A DNA stretch of 25,619 nt, from NCBI GenBank assembly GCA_002323895.1, contig DCQM01000036.1:1-25619 (forward strand). The letters are read 5' to 3'. The position numbers and the translations under genes were made by a program. The first letter of the stretch is position 1; every line of letters starts with the position of its first letter. Under the pieces are notes generated by a model, which saw nothing but the letters and a program-made list of their open reading frames with translations, was not told the DNA's origin and did not search any database. Positions 1-8,600 of this stretch are shown piece by piece. This DNA is from Akkermansiaceae bacterium UBA1518 (GTDB lineage Bacteria > Verrucomicrobiota > Verrucomicrobiia > Verrucomicrobiales > Akkermansiaceae).

Positions 1-1
1 G

Positions 2-157
2 ATACTTGGTGAGGTCCGCATGTTTATCGACGAATGTTGTGAGGACCTTGAAGTGATCCTAGCCTATATCAACTCACCGTCCCTCGGTATGGTCGTGATT
101 CCTATCCAGTGTTTTCCTCGTCTACAGCTTAACCTTTTGGATAGCCGGAGTGAATGA
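2..157 (+). CDS. possible 3' end of a gene entering from the left edge
   Basis: A plus-strand frame is open from base 2 to a TGA at 155-157 (51 codons). It reads like protein (for example GEVRMFIDECCEDLEV), with mixed hydrophobic and charged residues. All three minus-strand frames are interrupted in bases 24-66, so this is the best coding candidate for the edge. It would converge with the membrane-protein gene that ends at 208. I recognise no family, and a frame this short may be chance. Confidence 0.3.
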   Translation: MLGEVRMFIDECCEDLEVILAYINSPSLGMVVIPIQCFPRLQLNLLDSRSE

Positions 158-211
158 GGTGTAATTTCTTCAATGATCTTTCACATGAAGGATTGATTGG
201 GACTCCGCTAT
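141..211. repeat. interrupted inverted repeat at a gene end
   Basis: Arm 141-151 (ATAGCCGGAGT) is complementary to 202-211 (ACTCCGCTAT), giving ten pairs with one bulged C across a 50-nt loop. A smaller CTTCA/TGAAG pair lies inside the loop. It spans the stop codon of the membrane-protein gene and the end of the possible converging frame, so it could be a bidirectional 3'-end structure. There is no T-run beside it, so this is not a classical terminator. Confidence 0.35.
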
Positions 212-996
212 TCCAGGCTTTTTTGGCCTTCGTTTAAGAGAAGCTTGATTACTGGTAAATGAAGTAAAAACACTAAGATTACGATTAGCATCAGGACGAT
301 GAAACCACCCCCCCCGCTAATGGATTGAAGTTTGCCCCAAAAAACTTCGTAAAAAGTACCGTCGAATGGATTCGAGCGTAGGAAGGCAACTTTTATTGAT
401 GGAGTACCAAAAAATGGCCTCATGATCCATGAAAGTTGAGCCCCCACGAAAGCATTCCCGCCCAGCCAAGCTATTAACGTTGCTATGGCGGTGCGGGCAT
501 CGGGAGTGACTGCGACCAAAAGCTTGGCGAGGTGTAGGTTTGCAATGATTCCTGCTAGTGCGATAAGAATGGTGTGAGTGACAAGGAAGTAGGAATGAGC
601 ATTTGCGGCGTTGTCGGCATCCGGTGCGGGAGCATTTAGAGACATGAAAAAGGTAACTGGCGCCAATCCTCCAAGCACGAGAGCGGCTATAGTGAAGCTC
701 ATGAGTTGTGCCATGATCGATTGACGAAAGCCAAGCCCGCTTCCCAAAAGGAGACCCAGCATACCATTAAGAAAGCCATTGCAGATAAGTGTGAGCAGAA
801 TAAGAGCTGGCATTTTAATTCCAACGAAGAGCCCCATCTTGGGGTCTCTCCAAAATCCCAGCGTCATACCGTAAATTCCAAAGGCTAAAATAATGGTAAC
901 GAGGCACAATCCCAGGCTCTTTATTCCGGGCGCATTGATCCACCTACGGAGATCTTCTTGAGCTCCTCTGAGAAGAATACCGAGTTCGTGACACAT
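208..996 (-). CDS. polytopic inner-membrane protein, unknown function
   Basis: A protein of about 262 residues with roughly six hydrophobic segments, near residues 29-51, 65-90, 94-122, 136-161, 168-193 and 231-257. It has no signal peptide, and I recognise no catalytic motif. The ATG at 996 is preferred over the in-frame TTG one codon upstream; neither has a Shine-Dalgarno sequence. It lies 113 bp behind creC on the same strand, the place where enterobacteria carry the CreBC-controlled membrane protein CreD. It does not look like CreD, being about 260 rather than about 450 residues. Near the C-terminus four glycines are encoded by an uninterrupted run of eight G (308-315), just before the last membrane helix. 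Yip1-like membrane proteins are a loose comparison only. Confidence 0.75.
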   Translation of the reverse strand: MCHELGILLRGAQEDLRRWINAPGIKSLGLCLVTIILAFGIYGMTLGFWRDPKMGLFVGIKMPALILLTLICNGFLNGMLGLLLGSGLGFRQSIMAQLMSFTIAALVLGGLAPVTFFMSLNAPAPDADNAANAHSYFLVTHTILIALAGIIANLHLAKLLVAVTPDARTAIATLIAWLGGNAFVGAQLSWIMRPFFGTPSIKVAFLRSNPFDGTFYEVFWGKLQSISGGGGFIVLMLIVILVFLLHLPVIKLLLNEGQKSLE

Positions 997-1112
997 CAAG
1001 AAAGGGGAAAGATAAGAGGGAGCAACGAATTGTATCTGCCTCGATTACTTAAGAAAACTAGATTGGGATTGTGAAGTCATGATGTTCGGAGTGTGAAGGT
1101 TTCGGGAAATCC

Positions 1113-2531
1113 TTAAGTTGAGGTAAGGCTCATTGGGAGTTCCATGGCGGCTTCAGTTCCTCCTTCTTTTAGGCGAGAAATTCGCGCCTTTCCTTGATGA
1201 AGTTCGGCAACTTCTTGGACAAAGGTAAGGCCAAGTCCATTTCCTTTCCCTCGTTCTTCACTACGGAATGAATAAAATCGTTCAAAGGCCTTTTTGGCTG
1301 CAAAGTCTGGGATTCCATTGCCTTGATCACGAACTAAAAGGATGATGCGATCATCGTGAATTGCCGCGGAGAGTAGGACTATTCCCTGTTTCGGGGAAAA
1401 TTGGATACCATTTTCGAGGAGGTGGGTAATAGCCGATCCTAGGAGCGGCTCGTTACCAAAAAATGGAAGATTCTCGGGGATGTCGGATTCCAGGGTCACT
1501 CCGGACGATTCGGCTAAGCTAGTTAGCTGTGAAAGTTGTCTGCGTCCGCAAGCAGCGAGATTAAACTGATGCGAGTTCTCTAAATGGCTCTGGGCTTCCA
1601 GGGCCGAAAGCTCAAGAAGCTGGTGGATCATCGCCTCACATCTCTTCGTTTGATTCCGAATGTTGTCTACAAATTTCGCGCGGTCTATCTGGGGCATTTC
1701 TTCATTTAGAAGTTCGGCGGCTCCTTGAATCGCGGCTAGGGGTGATTTGAGCTCATGGGTCAGGGTCTGGATGTAACGTTCTGCATACTGGCGCCCCTCT
1801 AGTGATTCTCGCATATCATGGAGGGCATTCGCGAGAGTATTGACTTCGCGACCAAGGCCAACTTGTGGCCTAGGGCGACGTTCACTCCTCGTGATGGCTC
1901 TGGCATAGGCTGTGAGTTTTCCAACCGGTCGGAAAAGCCAAATGAAGACAGCGATGATAAGAGCAAGGATCCCTAAGCCGATAAGTGCCACGGACCAGAT
2001 AATGGTTCGGCGGCGAGCTTGGACGAAAGGAAGGACGTCTTTTTGGGATTTGTAAACACTAAGGCAGCCAACGATTTTTCCGTCTTTCCTTACGGGGGCG
2101 CCGACGAACATCACTGAGGAGTCAGAGTCAGATTCGTCCTCTCGTGTTGACCGTGCTCCATATTTCCCACGAAGTGTTTTGTAAACGTCGCTCCATTCAC
2201 TGAAGTCCTTACCTACATTTCCTGGCTGGCCGCTGTCGAAAAGGACTATGCCATTTTGATCGGTAAGGTAGGCGTTTAACCCGATCTCTTCTTTTGCGAT
2301 AACAAATATTTTGGCGCTGAGTTTTCGTTCGTCGATACGTTTAAAAACTTGTTCTAGATCTAAGTCGTTTTCGGTTAGATTTGCGAGGATGTGAGCTGCG
2401 TCGATCATCGATTCCTCGGTTGCTTGCAAAGTCTGAGTTTCGAGATCTTCGAGAAGGTAATCGGAGAGACGATAAAACCCAGCTCCCATAATGAGAGTGA
2501 TCAAGAGGAGGGTGATACGAGTCAGGCGCAT
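1113..2531 (-). CDS. creC: CreC-type sensor histidine kinase
   Basis: A membrane-bound kinase that senses an envelope or metabolic signal and phosphorylates its partner regulator. In the 472 residues I see an N-terminal membrane segment (about 4-20), a periplasmic sensor (about 25-172), a second membrane segment (about 177-200), and a HAMP-like linker. The dimerisation box follows with phospho-accepting His259 in LTHELKSPLAAIQGAAE, then an ATPase domain with the N box (ENGIQFSP), DQGNGIPD and GNGLGLTFV. The sensor phrases LRGKYGARST and SSVMFVGAP closely match E. coli CreC as I recall it, so this is more specific than a generic kinase call. Its ATG directly abuts the creB stop codon, so the two are translated from one message. 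Confidence 0.88.
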   Translation of the reverse strand: MRLTRITLLLITLIMGAGFYRLSDYLLEDLETQTLQATEESMIDAAHILANLTENDLDLEQVFKRIDERKLSAKIFVIAKEEIGLNAYLTDQNGIVLFDSGQPGNVGKDFSEWSDVYKTLRGKYGARSTREDESDSDSSVMFVGAPVRKDGKIVGCLSVYKSQKDVLPFVQARRRTIIWSVALIGLGILALIIAVFIWLFRPVGKLTAYARAITRSERRPRPQVGLGREVNTLANALHDMRESLEGRQYAERYIQTLTHELKSPLAAIQGAAELLNEEMPQIDRAKFVDNIRNQTKRCEAMIHQLLELSALEAQSHLENSHQFNLAACGRRQLSQLTSLAESSGVTLESDIPENLPFFGNEPLLGSAITHLLENGIQFSPKQGIVLLSAAIHDDRIILLVRDQGNGIPDFAAKKAFERFYSFRSEERGKGNGLGLTFVQEVAELHQGKARISRLKEGGTEAAMELPMSLTST

Positions 2532-3200
2532 TTAAAGAACGAGGGTGTAACCGAGGCCTCGTCTGGTTTGAATGGTTTCAGCCGCGTCTTCGGAATGTTG
2601 GCGTAGTTTTGCTCGGAGAGATTTGATGTGAGTGTCGATCGTGCGGTCCATAGCTGAGCCAGGATCTTCCCACGCTTGTTCTAGAAGTTGTTCCCGAGTG
2701 AACACTCGGCCAGGCTGTCCAAGCAGAATGGCGAGTAGTTTGTATTCGTGGGCAGTAAGGTCGAGGTGATGATTGCAGCAGGTGATACTCATCGTTTCGG
2801 GATCGTGGTGAAGCAGAGAGGATTTTGCGTTAGGCGCTGCTTTGCCACGGCGGAGGATAGCTCGGATTCGGGCAACTACGGTTCGCGGTGAAAAAGGCTT
2901 AGTGACGTAGTCATCGGCGCCAAGCTCAAGGCCGAGTATGTGATCAATCTCAGAATCGCGGGCTGTCAGAAAGAGGATCGGGATCTGCGAGAAATCCCGA
3001 ATCTTTCGGCAGAGATCGAAGCCAGTGAAGTCGGGCAGGCCAATATCGAGCACTGCAAAGTCGGGGGCGTGATTTTCGAAGTGATCAAGCCCGGCTTGTG
3101 CGGTCGAGACGTGAGTGACAGAGAAATTCTCGGTTTCGAGTGCATAGATCAGAGTGTCCGCTATGGCGGGCTCATCTTCGACGAGAAGGACTGAAGGCAT
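2532..3200 (-). CDS. creB: CreB-type response regulator (OmpR/PhoB class)
   Basis: A 222-residue transcription factor. The receiver domain (about 1-120) has the acidic pocket EDE near residues 8-10, phospho-acceptor Asp52 (LDIGLPD), Thr79 and Lys101 (TKPFSPR). The winged-helix domain (about 130-222) carries DRTIDTHIKSLRAKLR and RRGLGYTL, the recognition-helix and wing signature of the OmpR family. Phrases such as GLELGADDYVTKPFSPR and MDRTIDTHIKSLRAKLR parallel E. coli CreB. The gene is transcribed with creC with no gap between the frames and begins 102 bp after the priA stop, so it may have its own promoter there. The creA and creD partners of enterobacteria are not in the window. Confidence 0.88.
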   Translation of the reverse strand: MPSVLLVEDEPAIADTLIYALETENFSVTHVSTAQAGLDHFENHAPDFAVLDIGLPDFTGFDLCRKIRDFSQIPILFLTARDSEIDHILGLELGADDYVTKPFSPRTVVARIRAILRRGKAAPNAKSSLLHHDPETMSITCCNHHLDLTAHEYKLLAILLGQPGRVFTREQLLEQAWEDPGSAMDRTIDTHIKSLRAKLRQHSEDAAETIQTRRGLGYTLVL

Positions 3201-3302
3201 TTCGCGAGCTTAGAGATCGTTCCTTAGGAGCCAATCGTAATTTTAAATGCCGCCCACGATTCTTGCGAGATCCCAGATTTTCAAAGTTTATCCTTATGAG
3301 GG

Positions 3303-5519
3303 TTACCCAAGGTCGTAGGCATCTAAATCTGCGGTGACAATAACGTCCTCTGGTGTAGGAGTGGCGCGGAGAATTCTATTGAGGTGGTGTGAGAGAATCC
3401 TCGCATTGGGACCTCGCATGAGCAGCTGGAATCGGAATTGAGAGTGGGATTTGGTGAGTGGTGAAGGGATGGGGTCGCCTAGGATGACCTGGTCTGGAAG
3501 ATCTTCTGCGAGTTTGCGGTGGAGGGTTTGAAGTGTGAATTCAGCGCGGCGTTCGTGGCTTGATCTTGCTAGGAGAAGTGCGAGGTGGGTGAAAGGCGGA
3601 TATCGAAATTGTTGGCGAACGTCGAGTTCTTGAGCAACGAAGCCATCAAAATCGTGATGTCTTGCGAACTGGATCGAGGGGCTGTGAGGTGTGGATGTCT
3701 GTATGATAACTTCCCCGGCCATTTTTCCGCGACCTGCTCGACCTGCGACTTGTGTCAAAAGTTGGAAAGTACGCTCACCCGCTCGGAAGTCAGGTGCGTA
3801 AAGCGAAAGGTCAGCGTTGAGGACTCCGACTAGAGTGACGTTTGGAAAGTCGAGTCCCTTGGCTATCATTTGGGTGCCGAGGAGAATGTTAAGTTTTTTG
3901 GCGCGAAAGTCGCGAAGGGTGTCGCGGAGCGTGTTTTTACGTCGGGTGGTATCAGTATCGAGGCGGGCGATTTTCGCGGAGGGAAAGACTTTGCGGAGAA
4001 TAGTTTCAGCCTTTTCGGTTCCGTATCCCTGAAAGCGAATAGCTGGGTCTTGGCAATTGGGGCAGAGGCGGGGGACAATGGATTGGAAACCGCAGACGTG
4101 GCAAACGAGGCGTTCGTCGCCGCGGTGGTAGGTAAGCGGAATAGCGCAATGGTTGCACTCGATGACATGTCCGCAGGGCGGGCACTGGAGGGACCTTGCG
4201 AAGCCGCGGCGGTTTAGAAAAATGATGACTTGTTCATTCGCTTCGATGCGTTTTTCAACCGAAGTGCGAAGGACGTCTGAGATAATGGCATCGCGTCCTT
4301 TGTGTTTCTTAGCCTCAATACGCATGTCTACCACCCGGGTAAGAGGAAGAGAGGCGCCGTCAGCTCGCTCTGTCATTTTTACGATTTGGTATTTTTTGAG
4401 TTGTGTGTTTTGGAAGGTTTCAAGTGAGGGAGTAGCGGAGCCGAGGACAACGGTGCATTTTTCGAGGTTACAGCGGACAACTGCAAGGTCACGTGCATGG
4501 TATTTAGGTGGATTCTCCTGTTTATACGCAGGTTCATGTTCCTCATCGACGATAATGAGCCCGGGGTCTTTAACGGGTGCAAAAATGGCGGAGCGAGCCC
4601 CAATTACGATACGGGCTTTTCCAGCCCGAATTCGATGCCATTCGTCGAAGCGCTCGCCTTGGGAGAGGTTAGAGTGAAGGATTGCGATTTGATCGGTTAG
4701 ATCGTGAAAGCGAGCTTTGAAGCGTTGTACGGTCTGGGGAGCAAGTGAGATTTCGGGAACTAAGATGATGACATTTTTGCCAAGTTTCAGGGCGGTGCGG
4801 GTGGCCTGGAGGTAGACCTCAGTTTTTCCTGATCCTGTGATTCCGTGAAGGAGGATTGGCTTTGGTTTTTCTGAATGGAGGCTTTTTGAGATCGTTTGAT
4901 AGGCTTCGTCTTGTTCTTCGTTCAGGGTGAGAGGGTCGGTTGGTAAAAAGGTTTCGTCGGCATCAGGATCACGGCGGACTTCGAGATTGATAACCTTGAC
5001 CCAACCTTTCTCTGTAAGGGTCTTAATTGAAGAAGAGGTGGATGCTCCGCCGAGTTCGGTGATCGGGATTGGCTTTTCTGCAATCGATAAGAGGGTGATG
5101 ATTTGGTGTTGGCGTTTGGCCCGTTTGGCGAGCTTAGCGAGTTCAATTTCGTCTGGCTTTTTTGCAAGAATGGCAGCTTTGCGAATTTTGGCCGAAGTTT
5201 TATCTCCTCGAATGGAGGCGGGGATGATTGAACGAATGACTTGCTCGAGCGGGGTGCCGTAGTAAGAGGTAATCCATTCGGCAAGTTTTAGAAGAGCAGG
5301 GGTGATCAGTGGTTCTGGATCGACGAGGCCGGTGAGGTAACGGAGGTCGAATTCGGATTCAGGTGCTTCTTGGATGCGGAGGACGGTCCCCGTAGCGTCG
5401 CGGTTCCGAAGGGGGATGCGGACGCGGCAGCCGGGAAGAATTTTAAGGTGATCCGGAATAGCGTAGTCAAAGACGAGCTCGGAAGGGCCGTCTATGAGTA
5501 CGCTTGCAGCGAGTGGCAT
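3303..5519 (-). CDS. priA: primosomal protein N' (PriA replication-restart helicase)
   Basis: A 3'-to-5' superfamily 2 DNA helicase that reloads the replisome at stalled forks. Its 738 residues are the usual length. The N-terminal DNA-binding region occupies about 1-190. The helicase core has Walker A GITGSGKT (226-233), the DEEH box (325-328), GSATPSLE and RAGRGKMAGEV. Eight cysteines in four CxxC pairs (446/449, 455/458, 473/476, 486/489) form the two zinc sites that define PriA within its superfamily. The gene lies between the large secreted protein and creB on the same strand, with 86 and 102 bp gaps, so it is probably its own unit. No Shine-Dalgarno sequence precedes the ATG. Confidence 0.97.
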   Translation of the reverse strand: MPLAASVLIDGPSELVFDYAIPDHLKILPGCRVRIPLRNRDATGTVLRIQEAPESEFDLRYLTGLVDPEPLITPALLKLAEWITSYYGTPLEQVIRSIIPASIRGDKTSAKIRKAAILAKKPDEIELAKLAKRAKRQHQIITLLSIAEKPIPITELGGASTSSSIKTLTEKGWVKVINLEVRRDPDADETFLPTDPLTLNEEQDEAYQTISKSLHSEKPKPILLHGITGSGKTEVYLQATRTALKLGKNVIILVPEISLAPQTVQRFKARFHDLTDQIAILHSNLSQGERFDEWHRIRAGKARIVIGARSAIFAPVKDPGLIIVDEEHEPAYKQENPPKYHARDLAVVRCNLEKCTVVLGSATPSLETFQNTQLKKYQIVKMTERADGASLPLTRVVDMRIEAKKHKGRDAIISDVLRTSVEKRIEANEQVIIFLNRRGFARSLQCPPCGHVIECNHCAIPLTYHRGDERLVCHVCGFQSIVPRLCPNCQDPAIRFQGYGTEKAETILRKVFPSAKIARLDTDTTRRKNTLRDTLRDFRAKKLNILLGTQMIAKGLDFPNVTLVGVLNADLSLYAPDFRAGERTFQLLTQVAGRAGRGKMAGEVIIQTSTPHSPSIQFARHHDFDGFVAQELDVRQQFRYPPFTHLALLLARSSHERRAEFTLQTLHRKLAEDLPDQVILGDPIPSPLTKSHSQFRFQLLMRGPNARILSHHLNRILRATPTPEDVIVTADLDAYDLG

Positions 5520-5605
5520 AGACGGATCATGGACGCTGAACGCACAAGTTCCAACGCTGAAGATGCAAGGGTTCTTTCTTCGCGATGATTGCGATAAAGA
5601 GTTTC

Positions 5606-8600
5606 TTAACGGACCATTACCTTGAGACGGTAGAATCTTGCTTGGGTGATCGGTCCGACTTCGTAAGTTTCGAGGATGAAGCCATTTTTAGGCAGTGATT
5701 CTTGGATAGGATTGGAAAGGGTGTCCCAGTTTTTGAGATCGGTGGAGATTTGAACTTCCTGGATGAGATCGTCAGCCGCGAGGTTTTTGGGGACCTGTAT
5801 ACCGCTTAGAGTTGGGGTGAGTTCTTTACCCTGAAGAGCGTAGGCGATAAGATCACTGCCTCGGAAAGTTGTTGCGTCCGATCCTCCCGGATTGCCCCCT
5901 GCGGTGGTTGAGGCACGCCAGCTTGAAGGGAGGTTGGGATCAAGTTGCGACGAGGGGCTAATTCGAACAAGGCTGAACCCTTCGCCGTCACTGGCTTGGG
6001 GCCATGGGGGGCTGTCGTCAAAAGCGAAGCTTTCGATAATGGTGCCGGAAGCATCGGTTAGGGTGATTTTTTCGCCTCCGTTGTCGAGACTGCCGGCGTA
6101 GTCATTGGTTCCGATCGTAAGCCGACCTCCGGGTGAGAGGGTAGTGTCGAGAGGAAAGGTGTAAGTGAGCCCAGCGGTAAAGGTGAGGTTACTCAGGTCG
6201 ATCTCGTTGTTGGAAATGTTGGTGAGTTCGATGAATTCGTTTTCCTCGGTGGATCCAGGTTCGTTGTAGTAGAGTTCGGAAATCACGAGGTTAGTGGCGT
6301 CGGCAGGAGTCCCTGCTACGAGGTCAGCCGATTGCAGAGCGGACCAAACACCGTTCTCTAGGACGCGCGATTTGTAGGTGGCGCTTACGGTGAGAGTAAG
6401 ACCGTTTGAATAAGTAAAGGCGTCTGGATCACGTGGGTCTGAACCATCAGTGGTGTAGAAAATCGAGCCTGCACCATTCGGGTTTTCGATCGTGAGTGAG
6501 TTCCCGTTTTGGGCGTAGATAGGTGCGGCAACAGACGGATAAAGATTCCGGGATCGAAGCTGATTTAGAAGAATGTTTGGTCGCTGTTCGAGGTGGGTTT
6601 CGATAATGTAGTTTTGCGTGGCAAGATACTGATCGTCTTTTGTGTAGAGCTCATAGTTTGAATTCTGCCATCCACCCGCGGATTGAACATCTCTCCGATA
6701 GTCGCCCCATCGAGCAGACTCGGCAACAATTGCATCGTCCATTTTATCAGAGCGGCGACGCCAAATTGCAGTGGCTCCGGTGGGAGAAAGAGGGCCGTTA
6801 TTAAAGAGTGCTGCGTGTGCGCGGTCGGCGAATCGTAGTCGGTATTCCGCATTCTTTGTGAGGTCTTGATGAATCCCGGAGGCTCTGTTGTTACGATTGT
6901 TACGTCCGGTGACGTTGATGTTAAGGGCTCCAGCGATGTTGAGGTAAGCAGGACTATTGCGGGCCGTTGAGATGGCGAATTCAGAATCCCATGGGAAGTA
7001 GTGGAATGGAACGCCGGTTGGACCCATCCCTGCGGCCCGCCAGTTATTGCCATCCCAGTCGTTATTGCCGATGAAGAAATTAAGTATCATGTAGTCGATG
7101 AAGGAATCGATATCGAGATGGCTCTGTAGGATTTCGTAAACAGAGTTGCTTGCTATATTGTTGCGGGAAATAGAAGCCATAGTGTTGTATCGGGCGACTG
7201 TCCCAGATTGCGCTTGGCCTTTGTTGATGGCATCATAATCGGCGTCTTCACCACCGAAGTAGGCTTCCATGAAGTCTTGATCGGGGCGCTCGTGGAGATG
7301 GTATAATCCCCAGTAAATCCCGTTTATGTAAAGATGGGTCCACCGTCCGTGAACTCCGATATTTCCCAGCTCCATAAAAACATCGTTGGTGAATTGATCT
7401 CGATTATATTGGGCTTTATCACACTGCCAAAAGTGACGGTGCGAGAAGCCGTAGTTGTAGTTTGAGCGTAGTTGGAGGGTGTCAAATTTTTCTGCTGCTT
7501 TGCGACCACTCGGGGCATCGCGATAAAGAGGGTAACGCAGTTTTCCAGCACCGTATTGAGATCGAAAGCGAAGGCTCATACTGTGCTTTGGAGTGTCGGG
7601 ATTTCGGCTGCTTCCTCCTTGCACGCGAAGCCCAGCGTTTATTTTAAAGCCGGGTTCGGAGTCATCATGAGAAATGAGTTCAGCTGAGACAGGGCGCTCC
7701 CAAAGCGAACCTTCGCTCTGAGGGTTTTGATAAATTCCGTTGGGTCCGTAAAAGTCATTGGGAGCGATCGTGAGCGAGAGAGAGGGGAATTTTTGGAGTG
7801 CCGGAATAATTTCATCGGCATACTTCGGGTCGTCGACGATTTGCGGATCCATCTCGTAGTCAGCAATTCGACCAGCCCACATTGATGTCGTGTTAGTAGG
7901 GTTTTTAGGTTGGTTGATAACGTCCTTCAGGAAGATATAGCTTTGGGTGTCGACGTTGGTAGGAATAAAGTTATCTTTAAAGCCAGCTGCCCGAAGGATA
8001 GTGGTGGTGGAAATGGTCACTGGACCGCTATAAAGGTCGCCGTTGTCAGGGGTGGGGCGAGTCCCATCGAGGGTATAGTAAATTTGTGAATTCGCAGTGG
8101 TAGTTTTAATGGTGACCTCAAAAGGAGCCTGATAGTGGCCACGGTCGACGTCGAAAGTGGTGTCCCGGACATATCCTTGTCGGGCGATCCCGGTATTTTC
8201 AGATCCTGGAGTTGGAAGGGGAAGAAAGCCGTGTGAGGTGAAGCTTGCGTCGGTTTTTTGAGGAGGGTAAGTCGGCGAAAATTCCTGCACAATTGTAGCG
8301 CCATCAGGTGAAATTAAGGCGAGGTATTCGCCATTGGCGCTCAGATTAAAGTTAGTATGGAGATTTCCGGCTGAATCCGGCGTGTCGGAGCCTGAAGCGA
8401 AGACCACGAAGTATTCATTATTATCCAAAATAGTGTTATCCGGAAAGGGCCATTTGGTCAGATTGGTCTCGTCGTCGGTGAGGTAATAGCCGGAGATGTC
8501 AAATGGTGTGGTATTTCGGTTGTTGATCTCTATCCAATCGTTGGAGTTGCCATCTCCATCATTGAAGGAGGAATTACTTGCAACGAATTCACTAATTTGT

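Noticed and set aside
4153..4677. Plus-strand open frame of 174 codons antisense to priA
   Set aside because: It covers the helicase and zinc motifs of a certain gene on the other strand; its composition is Arg/Ser-rich and typical of an antisense shadow.
6565..7053. Open frame of 162 codons within the CotH gene
   Set aside because: It overlaps the kinase region in another frame and shows no coherent domain.
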